Shown here one piece after another: positions 26,307-38,800 of a stretch of 64,000 nt of DNA. The stretch spans positions 1 to 64,000 of IMG/VR virus record IMGVR_UViG_3300045738_000438; one strand, given 5' to 3'. The number at the start of each line of letters is the position of its first letter. The stretch's first letter is position 1. This DNA is from a virus. The position numbers and the translations under genes were made by a program. The notes under the pieces are model-generated. The model saw nothing but the letters and a program-made list of their open reading frames with translations, did no database searches and was not told the origin of the DNA.

Positions 26307-27008
26307 ATGCCTCTTTATCGACCACTAGAACTTCAGGTGTTCAACTATATAGATCAGGTTGAACTGAAAGAACTGGACTTGGTGGAGCAAGATGACCTGC
26401 GGGAGTATTCTTTCTCGTTTGGTGCAAACGCAGGAGAGATCAGGGACAACTATGTAACTGAGATTGATCAGGCAGGTTTTGACCTGCGGACTTATCAGGT
26501 AATCTGGAAAGCGTTTTGCGAGTTACTGTTTGCCTTGGACAGGTCATGGGAAACCCCATACGGATACGGGAATGGTGGTATGTTTAAGCTGTTCTGGGAG
26601 GAACACCGTGATGGAGACCACTACTGGTACTGGGATGAAGACGGTGATCTGGAGTACGGGTGGGCATTGTATGCTGACATAGAATCGGTTGAAGGCGTGG
26701 CCAGCCTACAGGAGGGAGTGGTTGCACTGTTCAAGGGAAAGCCAATATCCCGTAAGGACATCACCATGATCTTCAGGGGGGAAGGGCCAGAAACAGGGGG
26801 TACTGAGGCCCAGACCTTGTTGCAGCCAGCGGGGGTTGAAGCCGGGGGTATAGATGTTAGCGGAACACCAATTGACATCCCATTGTTCCCTAAGTGGAGT
26901 GATAAGATTAAAGAAAAGTTCCACCGATCCACGGACAAAACCATGTCCGGGTGGGATAAATCCCTAGATGACTGGACTGCCGAGCTTCAAATATCCCTAA
27001 CAGCTTAA
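26307..27008 (+). CDS. Small tail protein, paralogue B
   Basis: A 233-residue protein whose ATG directly follows the stop of paralogue A. The first ~130 residues are aromatic-rich (DHYYWYWDEDGDLEYGWALYAD landmark) and acidic. The C-terminal ~45 residues (PLFPKWSDKIKEKFHRSTDK) parallel those of the preceding gene: Pro-aromatic-Pro, a Lys-rich helix, then a Trp-containing helix. No known family. A short gap with an AT-rich stretch precedes the next gene. Confidence 0.6.
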   Translation: MPLYRPLELQVFNYIDQVELKELDLVEQDDLREYSFSFGANAGEIRDNYVTEIDQAGFDLRTYQVIWKAFCELLFALDRSWETPYGYGNGGMFKLFWEEHRDGDHYWYWDEDGDLEYGWALYADIESVEGVASLQEGVVALFKGKPISRKDITMIFRGEGPETGGTEAQTLLQPAGVEAGGIDVSGTPIDIPLFPKWSDKIKEKFHRSTDKTMSGWDKSLDDWTAELQISLTA

Positions 27009-27042
27009 CGTCTCTGCCCCTGCTTGTGTTAAAATAACGCGC

Positions 27043-28020
27043 ATGGCGGTTAATTACTTTGACAGGCTGCAAGGGAAAAAAGACGAGGCGTTAAGAGGGA
27101 GCAGGAATTGGCCGCAATTCCAGCCCGCAGTTCGTCCGTTTGCAGGTATACAGACAGGCATACAGACTGGGGCAGGGCAACAAGACCCGTACCAGACAAT
27201 CTCAACCCCACGGAACGAGGAACTCTCCAACCGGATCAGGGAGATTCTAGGCGAACAGAAGAGCAACCAAAGCTCCACGGACACCGCGCTGAACCGATAT
27301 GAGAACACCCTTAACCGGGGTGAGGTCAGGGGTTACGCAAACCAAGAGGCAGACTACCTATCCAACATATACGGAGGTGGCCTTGAATCTAGGCTGGATG
27401 CGCTGCGTGACAAGAGTGCCGATGCAATGAGGGGGGCGGCTGACTTGGCCAGCCAGAACCTCAGGAGAGACCTGAAGATGGCTGGGTTCAGGAGCCGAGG
27501 TGGAGCCGGGAGCAGGCTGGATCGGATGGCGGCTGACCGCTCTTACCAGATTGAAACGGCCTTGGCCAACCAGATGGCCAACAGGGAACGATCCGACTTT
27601 GACTACATGAACCAGCTTCAGTCTTCCAACATAGGGAGGCGGCAGGGGATTATGGACTCACTAGCGTCAAGGGAGCTTTTCCCATCACGGGCCAGAAACC
27701 AGATGTTCAACCAGCAACTGAACCAGTTGGGCCAGATTGGGCAGATGGATAGGACGAACAGCATATACCACTTGGCTGAGACCCCTGAATACACACAGGC
27801 ACGGGAATACCAAGCAGCCTTGGAGGAGCAAGGGTTACAGCCTTACTCAATGCCCGGAACAGGCTACGCCAATTACGATATGAGTCAGACTGAACCTTGG
27901 GCTAGGTTTCCCAAGCAGCCGTTTTCTGGGTACGGAGTGAATCCGGTCAACGGATTGCAGGGCTACCAGTATTCAGCCCCACTTTACAATAATTACCCCA
28001 CAGTTCTTCAAAGGGTTTAG
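27043..28020 (+). CDS. Internal virion protein, small (gp14-like position)
   Basis: The 325-residue product is rich in Gln, Asn, Arg and Ala, and largely helical (ALRDKSADAMRGAADLASQN, DYMNQLQSSNIGRRQGIM). This composition is typical of ejected internal virion proteins. It is the first of three consecutive genes of increasing size, as in the T7 gp14-gp15-gp16 order. Assignment is by order and composition, not sequence similarity. Confidence 0.6.
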   Translation: MAVNYFDRLQGKKDEALRGSRNWPQFQPAVRPFAGIQTGIQTGAGQQDPYQTISTPRNEELSNRIREILGEQKSNQSSTDTALNRYENTLNRGEVRGYANQEADYLSNIYGGGLESRLDALRDKSADAMRGAADLASQNLRRDLKMAGFRSRGGAGSRLDRMAADRSYQIETALANQMANRERSDFDYMNQLQSSNIGRRQGIMDSLASRELFPSRARNQMFNQQLNQLGQIGQMDRTNSIYHLAETPEYTQAREYQAALEEQGLQPYSMPGTGYANYDMSQTEPWARFPKQPFSGYGVNPVNGLQGYQYSAPLYNNYPTVLQRV

Positions 28021-28025
28021 CCCTT

Positions 28026-28040
28026 AAACTATCATAGTAT
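28026..28040. promoter_or_regulatory. Palindromic operator-like site, copy 3
   Basis: AAACTATCATAGTAT; ATG 28042 lies one base after the site and overlaps the trailing TATAAT-like bases. The flanks TT and AA extend the symmetry to 19 bases with one mismatch. Confidence 0.75.
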
Positions 28041-28041
28041 A

Positions 28042-29883
28042 ATGCCAACTTTTTACGAAATAGCAGAGAACGCAAGGAGGAGGAACCAGAGAAACCTCAC
28101 CCCCGGAGCAGACATCAACTATCAGTACGGGCCGTTTGGGGCCAAGGGTCAAAACACCGCGCCGGTAGGCATGGGCCAGCACATGATTGAGCCTGATTAC
28201 TACACTCCTCCGGGGACTTCCAACAACCAGATGTGGTTCGCAAACGAAGACCCGTCACAGCAGTTTGATTCTTTCCAAGCTGCAATGGATTTCACTGGAG
28301 GCGACCCTGAGATGGAGCGCAAGGTGGCAATGTACAACGCCGATGCCGCCCAAAAGAAACAAGATGCAAACAGGAAGGTGGCAATGGAGTTGATGAACCA
28401 GCAGCGGCTCAGGGAAAACGCCATGAGAGGCATGGCCGAGACGAGGAGAAGAGACCAAATCAAGTTTAATCAGGAAACCTACCTAAGGAGAGATACCGAA
28501 AAAAGAAGACAGGATTCATCAGACAGGACTGCCTTAATTTCAGCGGCACAATATGAAAGAGACCCACGTAAGAGGCAGCAGTTGAGGAACATGTTAATGC
28601 AAAGCGGGGGGACAAGTGCGGACGCTGCTAGATTCAATGCACTCACATCCAACAGGGACTACTACGACAAGAACTACAACCGGAACGAAGAGGAACAACA
28701 GCAGAGGTCTGATTTTACATTTGCTGCGAACGCGCTGAAGGCTGGGGCTAGGCAGGGCTGGGACGAGCTTGGCTATGATTCCAGCACCTTCTCCTCACGG
28801 CAACGTGCAGCACTGGGAATGTACTCACGGACGTATGACACGCAGGCCAATTCGTTTGACAACCAAGCCAAGCAGATAACCAGAGGTGTCAGGGCTTTTA
28901 ACGACAACATAAACAACCTTCAAGACACGGAGTTTAACAGGGCGAACGACCCCAATTTCATTTTTGATCAGAGCAAGATTGATGATCTGGAAATTGCGAA
29001 GGCGAAGTACATACAAGCAGCCAAGGACGGGGGTTATATTACCGATGGTTCCACTGAAGGAAACATACAGTCAGCTTGGACGCCTGAGCTTAAGCCAAGG
29101 TGGGGTAATGTGTTCGACCAAAACAACCAAACCACCCAAAGCGGTGGTGGGAACTATGTTGTGCCGGGGAAAATCTATGAAGATAATTTAAAGAACGCCC
29201 AATACGAATACAGCCAAGCTCAGAATAACTTAAGGTTGGCTGGGTTGGCCGATGAGAAAAACAACAAAGCATCTGCACAAGATGCAAGGGGACTGAAGTA
29301 CAGACTGGAACAGCAGGCTCACCATGCAATGACGAATCCGGGAAATTCGGTTCACCGTCAACGCGCTGGGGGCGACCCGACACGTCTTCCCGTGAGTGTC
29401 GATTCTCCTGAGTTCTTTGAATATTACTCAAGAGAAGTGGGCGAAGAGAAGGCACGTCAAGAAATTGATCAATACAATGTAGACATGCTCGCCGATTTTT
29501 ATGCTGGAAAATACGACCGGAGCGAGACTACGCTAGTCGGTGAATCCGAGTTGAGAAGGGCAGAGAAAAACCTAAAAAAAGCACGGGAAGGTTACTTCAA
29601 AGGAAGAGCAGATGACGCGGCAGCCGCTGCTGCAAGTCCACCTACCCCGGCGTCCGCTACTGGGCCGAGTCCTGAAGCTTCTTCCCTCAACGTGGCTGAT
29701 ACAGGGTTTGCAAACCCCTACGTGGAGGGCCGAACCACCATCACCAAGTCACAGGCAATTCAGAGAATCATGTCCCGCATGATGGAAATAATGCAGGCGG
29801 GTGGGGATGACAGTAGCCGTGAAAGCGCAAAGAGGATGGCTACCGCCGAGGTGTACAGGAACTACAACGTAAGAGATTATTAA
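28042..29883 (+). CDS. Internal virion protein, medium (gp15-like position)
   Basis: The 613-residue protein is hydrophilic and helical, rich in Gln, Asn, Arg and Asp (RRRDQIKFNQETYLRRDTEK, NRNEEEQQQRSDFTFAANAL) with an Ala/Pro-rich segment near residue 540 (DDAAAAAASPPTPASATGPS). Its stop overlaps the start of the giant gene (TAATG), so stoichiometric co-expression is likely. The role as an ejected tube protein is inferred from order. Confidence 0.6.
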   Translation: MPTFYEIAENARRRNQRNLTPGADINYQYGPFGAKGQNTAPVGMGQHMIEPDYYTPPGTSNNQMWFANEDPSQQFDSFQAAMDFTGGDPEMERKVAMYNADAAQKKQDANRKVAMELMNQQRLRENAMRGMAETRRRDQIKFNQETYLRRDTEKRRQDSSDRTALISAAQYERDPRKRQQLRNMLMQSGGTSADAARFNALTSNRDYYDKNYNRNEEEQQQRSDFTFAANALKAGARQGWDELGYDSSTFSSRQRAALGMYSRTYDTQANSFDNQAKQITRGVRAFNDNINNLQDTEFNRANDPNFIFDQSKIDDLEIAKAKYIQAAKDGGYITDGSTEGNIQSAWTPELKPRWGNVFDQNNQTTQSGGGNYVVPGKIYEDNLKNAQYEYSQAQNNLRLAGLADEKNNKASAQDARGLKYRLEQQAHHAMTNPGNSVHRQRAGGDPTRLPVSVDSPEFFEYYSREVGEEKARQEIDQYNVDMLADFYAGKYDRSETTLVGESELRRAEKNLKKAREGYFKGRADDAAAAAASPPTPASATGPSPEASSLNVADTGFANPYVEGRTTITKSQAIQRIMSRMMEIMQAGGDDSSRESAKRMATAEVYRNYNVRDY

Positions 29884-32800
29884 TGCCAATTACGACAGGA
29901 GGAATAGATTACGACTTCGGCATTGAAGACTTAGACAGTTTATTCTCCGACTTCAATGCCAACCCTGATCTCGTATCCTTATGGGATGAGAGGCGTCGGC
30001 AGATAGAAGAACGGGAAGGCTTTGAAGACGCCCCAATATCCAGTTGGTTGGGGGGCATGCACACCGGGATCATGGCCACCCCGGAGTCCATCAACTTACA
30101 GTCGCAGCAGATAGACGAACTTTGGGATGCGTGGTTTGGGGACGATGAAGCGCAAAAACAGTCAAGGCTTGACCGCCAAGAGGCACAAGCTGAATACGAT
30201 GCAGTAACCAAGGCCGAATACGAGAGCATGGCCAACCCGGACGCTGCTGCTTCAGGTGGTTGGTGGGGAGGCGTGTTAGCTGAGGAATTGCCGTTCCTCA
30301 TTGGGTCAATGGGAGTAGGAACCCTTGCTAAGGCTGGGGCTAAAGGCTTGTTTAAGGTTGCTGGCAAAAGTCTGGCAAAGGAAACAGCAGGGAAGATAGG
30401 CAGCAGGACTGCCCTTGGGACAACGGCTGGTATCCACGGCTTGCGTAGCGGAGGCGGCATGTTTGCTGAGGCGGTGGAGATGACCGCCCAAAGAAAGCTG
30501 CCTGCCTTAAGGGAAGCCAACCCTGACCTGACAGACGAACAGGTTATAGACCTTGCCTATGCGGACTCTCAGGGCGAAGCACGTGGCCCAGCGACAGCCG
30601 CAGGAGCATTGACCGCAGGGTTGGTCACCTTGTTTGGGTTCACGGGGCCACAGTCTTGGTTCCTTAGGGGGAACAAGGCGGGTGGCGATGCGGTTGGTAA
30701 TACAATTGGCCAGTACCTTGGTTCAATGGTAAGGCATTCCGGGTTTGAGGCCACTGAGGAAGGGCTTGACGCGCTTGGCCAAGGCTTAATTGCCAAGGGA
30801 ACTTATGACCCAGAAAGAACGTGGGGACAAATAGGAACCCACATTCTTGATGGTGTGATGGCTGGTGCTGTGATGGGCGGTGCATACCGTGGTGCATTCA
30901 GCGCACCGACATTTGCACAAAACCTTTACGACAAAACAAAATATAACAAGGACAAGGTTATAGCTGATTTTATAGACATTGTTACCGAGGCCAACCCCAA
31001 GATATCAAAAGAAGAAGCCCGAAAAAAAGCAACAGACGCTTATGAATCTGTACTAAACGAAGCAGTAGAAGGTGGTGCCGTAGTAACCAAGTCTGAAGAC
31101 GTAGCCGAGGAGGGTAGAGGGTTACCGCTGCTCCCTGAGGAGGATGTTGCGTCCTTGGAGCAACAGGTTATAGACGCCACTGAATTACACAAAGCAGTTG
31201 TTGAGAAGTTTGGCCCTGAAAGCCCTGAGGCTAAGGCCGCGCTTGAAGACCTTAACCTCCTTGCAAAAAAGAAAACGGATGAGGGCGTCAAGCCTTCGGA
31301 TATCCCCGGATATCCTGAAACCGCTGACCCTGAGGGAGAGTTAGTCCATGAATCAAAGGCCAAAGCAGATGGGGCTGGAAAGTCGGCCAAGACTTGGAAA
31401 ACAGGGGATGGCGTATGGAGGAACATTGTAAGAAACGCAGACGGCTCCGTGTTCCGAGACGAAACAATAAGGGTAGTTTATCTCAGGGATGAAGATGGGG
31501 TTACATGGAAGCATGTATACAGGTTTAAAGACGGGAAGGTTGTTAGCCATGAGTTAGGCGTCCTACCGGGGGAAGAGGCAAAGCAACCAAGAGAGTGGAA
31601 AGCTCCAGCGGGTTCTCATTCCGCACCCGTTGCCGGGACAGAGTCAGGCTTTAACCGAAGCCGAGATGAAGACGGTAATTTAGTAGAGGCAACATCCCCC
31701 GAAGAGGATGCAATGAACTACTTCAACAATGAAGGTGAGATCATTACAGAAGAAGAAGCCCTTGCCGCTGCTACACCTGAAGCTGAAGCTGAAGGCTTGT
31801 GGCCGAGGTACGAGAAAGGGTCAAGAAACAATATTGAGCAGGCTGGTGATGATCTAGGCAAAAGAGCTTCGGTTGCACACGGGGTTAGAAAGAGTGAAAA
31901 GTTCACAGAGTCCACCCAAGAATTTCAGGACTACGTTAATGGTGTAATCCAAGAAGCGGAAGACGCTGGGTATACGATTGAAGATGCGACAGGTAAGAAG
32001 TATGTGGAGGGGATGACTGTCGAAGCAGACTTCACTCCCGCAACAGAAGAGGATGAGGCGATAAGGCTGGAAGATGGCGAACACAGAGTCATCAAGAGGG
32101 TTATCAGACCCGCTCTTTTTAAGGACGGCAAGCAGCAAGGCGGCAGTCTCTTGCCACAGTACAAAGTAGTTGTATTCGGCCCGAAGGGAGAAGTTAAAGC
32201 TGACCCTGAGGGAGTAACAGAAGCGGAGACAGAAGAGGAAGCTGAAGCTGAGAGGCTGGAGCAAGAGAATCTGCGAGCGAAGGGGAATGACTATATGGCA
32301 GATTTGCCCCCTAAAGAAAGAGCGAAACTTAGAGAAAAGATACGCAAAGAGTATGGCATCCCTACCGAGGAAGAGTTTCAGGAAACAGTTAATAAGAATT
32401 TTAAAGAAGAGCTAGAACGGCAAGCGGCTGACGGAGACCAGACCGCAATAGACTTACTGGAGGCACTCGCCCGTAAAGACGCATCTGAAGCTGCCCCGGC
32501 TGCTGCCCCTACCGAAACAACAGAGTATGTCCTTTCTGTATCCCGGCGTAAGGGAACCAAAGGGAAGGAGAAGGTTGCCGTTGACGAGGTTGAAGGTAGG
32601 CCAGCAACCACGGAAGTTGAGTTAGGCTTTACGCTCGGAGCCACAGTGAAGCACCCTGCGGTTCTAAAGTGGAATGCCAAGAGAAGAACGTGGGGGGTTG
32701 GTTACTACGCAGGAAAGGACGCAAAGGGTAAGCCCAAATTTAATGAGTCGTTCTCGTTGAAGGATGACTCACTTGTCAGGACTTCAAAGGACGGCGGCAA

Positions 32801-35800
32801 GGTTATAGGTGCAATTATACCAAGGGGTATAACCACGTCAGACTTTATATCCAAGTCACTCTCGGAGAAGGACGGCACTTGGGTTGCCACGGACTCACGC
32901 ACGTCTAAGAAGATCAATTTAATTACAATGGACGAGACACCTCAGGACGAGGTGGTTCAGGCCATTGTGGACAACATCAAAGTTGTAGGGCTTAGGAAGA
33001 TACTGGCTAAGGCGCAAGCCAGCGGTGTTGTCACGTTGGAATCTATCCGCTCATTAATAAATGAAGCCGAGAAAGGCAAATCAAAACAAGATAAAAACCT
33101 AGAGCGGGTTTATAGTGGCAGCATTGAGGACGCACCCAAGCTTGCAAAGGCACTGGTAAGTGCAATTAGTTTCTTCTCGGAACCCAAGTACTACAGGGAT
33201 TTAATACAGAGGGAATACCAAGGCAAGATAAGCAGGGACGAAGAGGCTGAAATCAGAAAACAGGCAGCCGCCCTGAAGAGCAGGGGGGATAAGGAGATAC
33301 GCGCATACGCAATCACGCGGCTGCTCACCAACGCATCCGAGATATCAGACCGGATGCGCCGTGACCGAAAGACTGCTGACGATACGCTTGGCTATACCCC
33401 GGTTGATGTGGACTCAGATACGGCAGACCTAAGGCCGAGGGAGAACTGGGCTGACGAGCTAACCAAGCTGGAGGAAGAACAAGAAGGGACAGTTGATTCA
33501 GGCGAGACCGTTAAGACAGACACGCGCCCAAGATCACAGTTAATAGATGACCTTGCTAACAGCATTGAGAAAAGCAAGCGCGGCTCACAAATGTTGGAGT
33601 CCATTGATTTTGACAACCCAACCGCCAAGGACATTGAGACAGCGCAGGAACTTGCCAGCGCAGTAGCACCTGACAATCCAGCATTGGTGTTGGGAATCCT
33701 TCCAGATGTCCAGCGGCGTTTGTTCTCAGCAGCAGGCAGGCTTGGGGTCACCAAACTGAAATCAGGCAAGGCGTTCCCTGACGCCAAGGGGCCGGTTCAG
33801 ATTTCCAAGATAGTCAACGACCCGTTTAACGGGATGACAGACAAGCAGCGCGGCAGGGCACAGGCGTTGTTACGCAGGATGGTGCCCGCAGTGCTTAACA
33901 ACCTCACGCTTAGGGTAAGGACAGGTGTGACCGACTCCACCATTGGGGGTGAGGGTATCTACTTTGAGGGTTCGTTCAATTCCCTGCTCAACCTTGCCGA
34001 GGTGGTGACGGGCGAGGACACGTCTCCTGACGTTGTGGCCGAGGAGATTGCTCACTTCACAGCCAAGGTTCTTCCTGCCAAGTACAGGAGGGACGCCATC
34101 AGGCTGCAACGAGCGGCTCTTGGCAGGCGCATCAAGGAGGTTGAGGCCGAGTTGGATAACGAGGAGAGCGCAGAACGCTTGAAGATTCTAAAGGCACTGC
34201 TTGGTACCCTTGACGAAATAAAGAGACGAGGGGGAGAGGTTAACTCACGGGAGTATGCCACCATTGCAAACTACTTTGCAGTGAGCGAAGGAGTTGAAGT
34301 AGATGAAACGGGGAGGACGCCACAGGAAAGGGTGCAAGACATGTTCGTTCAGGACAGAGCCTTATACTATGATAGTATAACGGCCAGTGTCGGCACCGAG
34401 GCAATGGATGCTGACTACAATAAAGCACTGCTTGGCGACAACGGGAACGACAACCTAAAAGAGTTGGTAAGCGGCATGTCTGAAACGCTTGAGCTAGGAA
34501 AACTGCATGAAGAATACAAGAAGGCTAAGATATCCCTAAGGGGGGTGAGCCGGGGCAGACCAGAGGCAGAGACGGATGAAATAATAACTGCTTCTTATGC
34601 TATATGGAGAGCCATAAAAAAGTGGGAAGAAAGGAACCCTTATTCCACTGCAAAGATTCGCAAGATGATTGAAGGTGCCGCCGAGCTTGGTGGCTACACC
34701 ACCAAAGGATGGCACGGCTCAACACATTTTCTAGAGGACAACAAATACAAGAGTGAATACCTTGGCGATGCCACTGGGGCAGCTTCAGCAAAAGAAGGGT
34801 TCTTCTTCTCTAAAGACAAGTTCACAGCAGAGTCTTACGGTAACGTCATAGCTTCCAAGGAATCGTTTGATGGCTTACGGGTTGATGACAAGTTTTTAAT
34901 GGAGCAAATCCTTAAGCTTAACGAGGCCATGAAGAAGGAGCGCGGCACATTCCTTTTCAAAGGGGAGACGGTTTACGATGCGGACAACCTGATGGCCGAG
35001 GGCACGGTTGACCTTGACCACCCTGACGCACGAACAGATTTGGAGATTGAGTTGGCTGACAGAGAGAAATTCCAAGGGGAGTCTGGCGTTAACCAAAACG
35101 AGAAGAGCTACAGTTATAACCACCCCGGACTGTTCCCCGGACAAAAGGCCAAGAACGATAAGAGGGCTGAGGAGGAGGGCGGGGTTGGGCCTTACGTTTA
35201 CAGGAGAGACATTTATAAACTAGAAGGCAGTCCAGACACGCTGGGATTTGCTCCGCGTGGGAACCCAAAACGGTGGCTGGGGAGTGGGCGAGGCATCAAG
35301 GATAAAATACTGGAAGCACAAGACTTCATCTTGGATTACATAGTGAGTGACATCCTTGAATACGGGCACGGTGTTTTCCACGGGAAAGACTTTGATGATT
35401 TATCGTTTTATATTAGCAGCGGTTCGTTAACAGAATTCTGGGATAAGGACACCCAGAACACCCTCAGCCCTGAAGCCGTAGAATCTATCCAGAACGCTGA
35501 AAGGAATATAGATAGATGGGTGGAAACGGACATAGACATTGGCCCAGCCGATGTGTGGGCTGCCGCTGGTTCCAAGCAGGAGGGTGTTCAGGCCAAGGGG
35601 CTTTCAAAGGAGTTCAAGCGTGTTGCTGTTCAGGTTCTCAAAAGCCTTAGGAGTAACAAGGCGGCAATGCTTCAGCGGGACAACCCAGACCTAGACCCTG
35701 AGTTCTCAAGCACCATAGACAGGTACACATCCCAACTGCATGAGGTTTACCTTCGTATGGTTGACCCCGGAACCCACGATGACAAGGAAATGGGGTACAG

Positions 35801-38800
35801 GGAGGAAACCTATTTAAACCGGATCGCCTTTGACAGGGCCGTTGGGAAAGACTCAACAATTATTAAGAACACCCAAGACGGGGGGACTAAGTGGACTGGT
35901 AAGTACATTCAGGGGGCCAGTGAGTTCACTGACGTGTATGTGGTGTATGAGCCAGAGCAGATTAAGTCATCAGAGATCATTACCTTCAGCCTTGATCCGG
36001 TAACAAAGGTGCCGGTCTTTGTCCCCCCGTCAAAGCGGTTCAACGTAATGAACGCCAACGTGGCGCACTCGTTCCGCTACCGCAAGGGCCGAGCGATTGG
36101 CAGCCCAAAGAGGCCCGTGATGAGCAAGGCCATGAACTTCTTCGGCCAACCAAGTGGGCCGTTTGAGGTGGATGTGAACTGGCTAACCAAATCTGAAGTG
36201 CAGAATCTGAAGAGGCTGCTAAAGAAAGCCGTAGCCAGCGGAGAAGGTGGCAGGTACTGGTACGAGCGCAGCAGTGACATGATCCTGAAGTTAACCGGGG
36301 GCAACGTCACCGAGGCTGAGAGGGTGGTGCAACTCATTGCCATCTTCTCTCCGCAAAACAGGGTGCAGCCCAACTTGGACGCCGCCCTTAAGGCTTACAT
36401 GCGGTGGCGCAGTGGCATGACAAGGGCCGCGTTTGTCCACCCTGATCACAACATGAAGATGGGGCGGGACATGGAGAACGCCGCTGACCTTCTTTATGAC
36501 GGCAAGGAATGGGCTGGCCGCAAGACAAACAATTTCTATAACAACCTGATGATCCTCATTGATCCCACGCGCACGCAGGGGGCAACCGTGGACATGTGGA
36601 TAGCGCGTATGTTTGGGTACAAGACAGACAGCCCGTCTGACGCGCAGTACACATTCATGGAGGAAATGATGGGGCAGATTTCCACCAACATCGGATGGAC
36701 TATACATCAGGTTCAGGCAGGCATGTGGGTCTATGCACAGGGCTTGTGGGTCTCCATGAAGGGAGAAATTAACAAGGCCGCTGAAGAAGCCGGGATAAAG
36801 AAGGACAAAGAGACAGGCAAGTACAACCTATCCGACCCTGAGTACGACAGGCTATACAGGAAGATGTTCCATGAGCGCGTGAAGAAGGACTTACGCATGA
36901 AGAAGGACTCAGCCGGGAAGTACACCGTCACCGAGGAAGACCTGCTTGATTTCTCACACGCCACTGCCCGCAGGGTGATCAGCTTCAGCAACGAGTTCAT
37001 CCCCGGAAACTCAACCGGGATACTTAGCGGGATGATCCATGCGCCAGACGCTATTAAGGTTGAGTATACAGCCAACATGCTCCAAGCATTCTATGATCGG
37101 AAGACCAAGAGAAGCATCATAGGGGAGGAGCTTGGGTGGTCAACCATCACTGGTATGGACGAAGTATATACGGGATCAAGTACATACATTAACAAGGATG
37201 GTGAGACCGAGTCCAATCCCTCAACCGTTGTCCAAGGCTACGGCGGTTCAGCCAAGGGCGGTGAAGGCTCAGGAAAGCTTGAGCGTGATGCTGACCTGTC
37301 TCCGCTTTCCGAGAGCATGTATACCGAGGAGTTAATACTCCAAAGCCTATACGCAAGGCAGGAGATGGGTGCTGGGTACAGGGCAATGGATGGCGGGACA
37401 GCGTCCCAAAATAAAGGGGCAACCATTGACGTAGGCAAGCCACTGAACGCGCAGGAGACAAGGAGTTTGGTCTGGGCTACTGCGGATTTGGTTAAAGATG
37501 TGGGGGGGCAAGCTTGGGCGGTGTCCTTCTACCCGAATCCTAATGGCATCACTATGGTTAACCTCTCTGCTGAGGCGTCAATGATTCCGAACGAGGAATT
37601 CAAAGCCTTTGTTAAGAAGGCCATAACCAAAGCAACACAGGTGCAACACGTAGGCAGGCCCGCTCTTAAAAAGAAAGACTTGCCTAAACCACCCAAGTTT
37701 AATATCAAAGTCTTTACAGCGGACACTGTATTTGTAGAAAACAACTGGAAAGAAGACACAAATGGCGAAGGATACATCAGACGATCAATTACCGCACGGA
37801 CATCCGATATACTCGCAAGGCTGGACGAGCGCATCGGCGTTCGGATCGACGCGGTTTACAGAAAGTGGGAACGAAGAGGGTATGGAAACGCCCCCACAAA
37901 TCCCACCAAGTTCTCAACAGGAATCACTGACATCTCAGCAAGAGATGACTGGGACAGAATCCTCCGTGCTGGAGCGGAGTCTAACCTCGGAGGACGTGAT
38001 GCTTCTCGTTCAGAAACAACCGTCAGAGTTAACCAGCGAGGAGGCTTTAACCTTGTTGACTCAGTCGGTGACAAGCCTGCCACATCCCGTGACGCAGTAC
38101 GAAGCGCGTCTGACGGAGACGGACGCAGCGCGGCTGGCTTCTTCTCTAATGTAACTAACGGGGCAGACGCTTCTCACATCCCAAAGCGGACAGAATACCG
38201 CCTCCTTATCCAACTGGAAGAGGGGGCGTTGTCTTTCAAGCAGGAGCGTGACAAGCACAGGGGCAACTTTGATAACCACATAGCGTCCAGCATCCCCGGC
38301 TTTGACGATCTTCAGTCTGCCGTGGGGTGGGCTATCACACAAACCTACGGTCAAGACACCGCCGACATGCTTGATGTGGGTGCGTCAGAAGGTGCGCTCA
38401 ACAAGGCAATCACAGCGATGAGCCGGGGCAGGATCAGGACGGTAGCCCTTGATCCCAACCCAAGCATGGCCTTAAACTATGATAGTATAAGCAAGGTGGA
38501 TGGGGCTGAGTATGCCTTGGCCGCTTGGTCAAGCAAAGAAGACGAAGGGTCTGAGTTGTGGGTGGACGAGGAGGCAGGCGCACCTATATTAGGCTACAAG
38601 CCAGACAGGCAGTTTGATGTTGTGCATGAAGCAATGACGTTCCAGTTCATTGACAACAAGCGGCCAGCCCACATTGCCCGGATGAAGGAACACTTAAAGG
38701 AGGGCGGCATAGTCATCCTTGAGGAGAAGGTTGGTGACAGGGCTGCACAGTATAGGCTTAACGAAGACCTTAAAGATGATTACAAGCGGTACTACTTCAG

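Noticed and set aside
34035-34055. HExxH zinc peptidase motif in the giant protein
   Set aside because: The segment reads AEEIAHF, lacking the first His of HExxH. It may be a degenerate site but cannot be called a peptidase.
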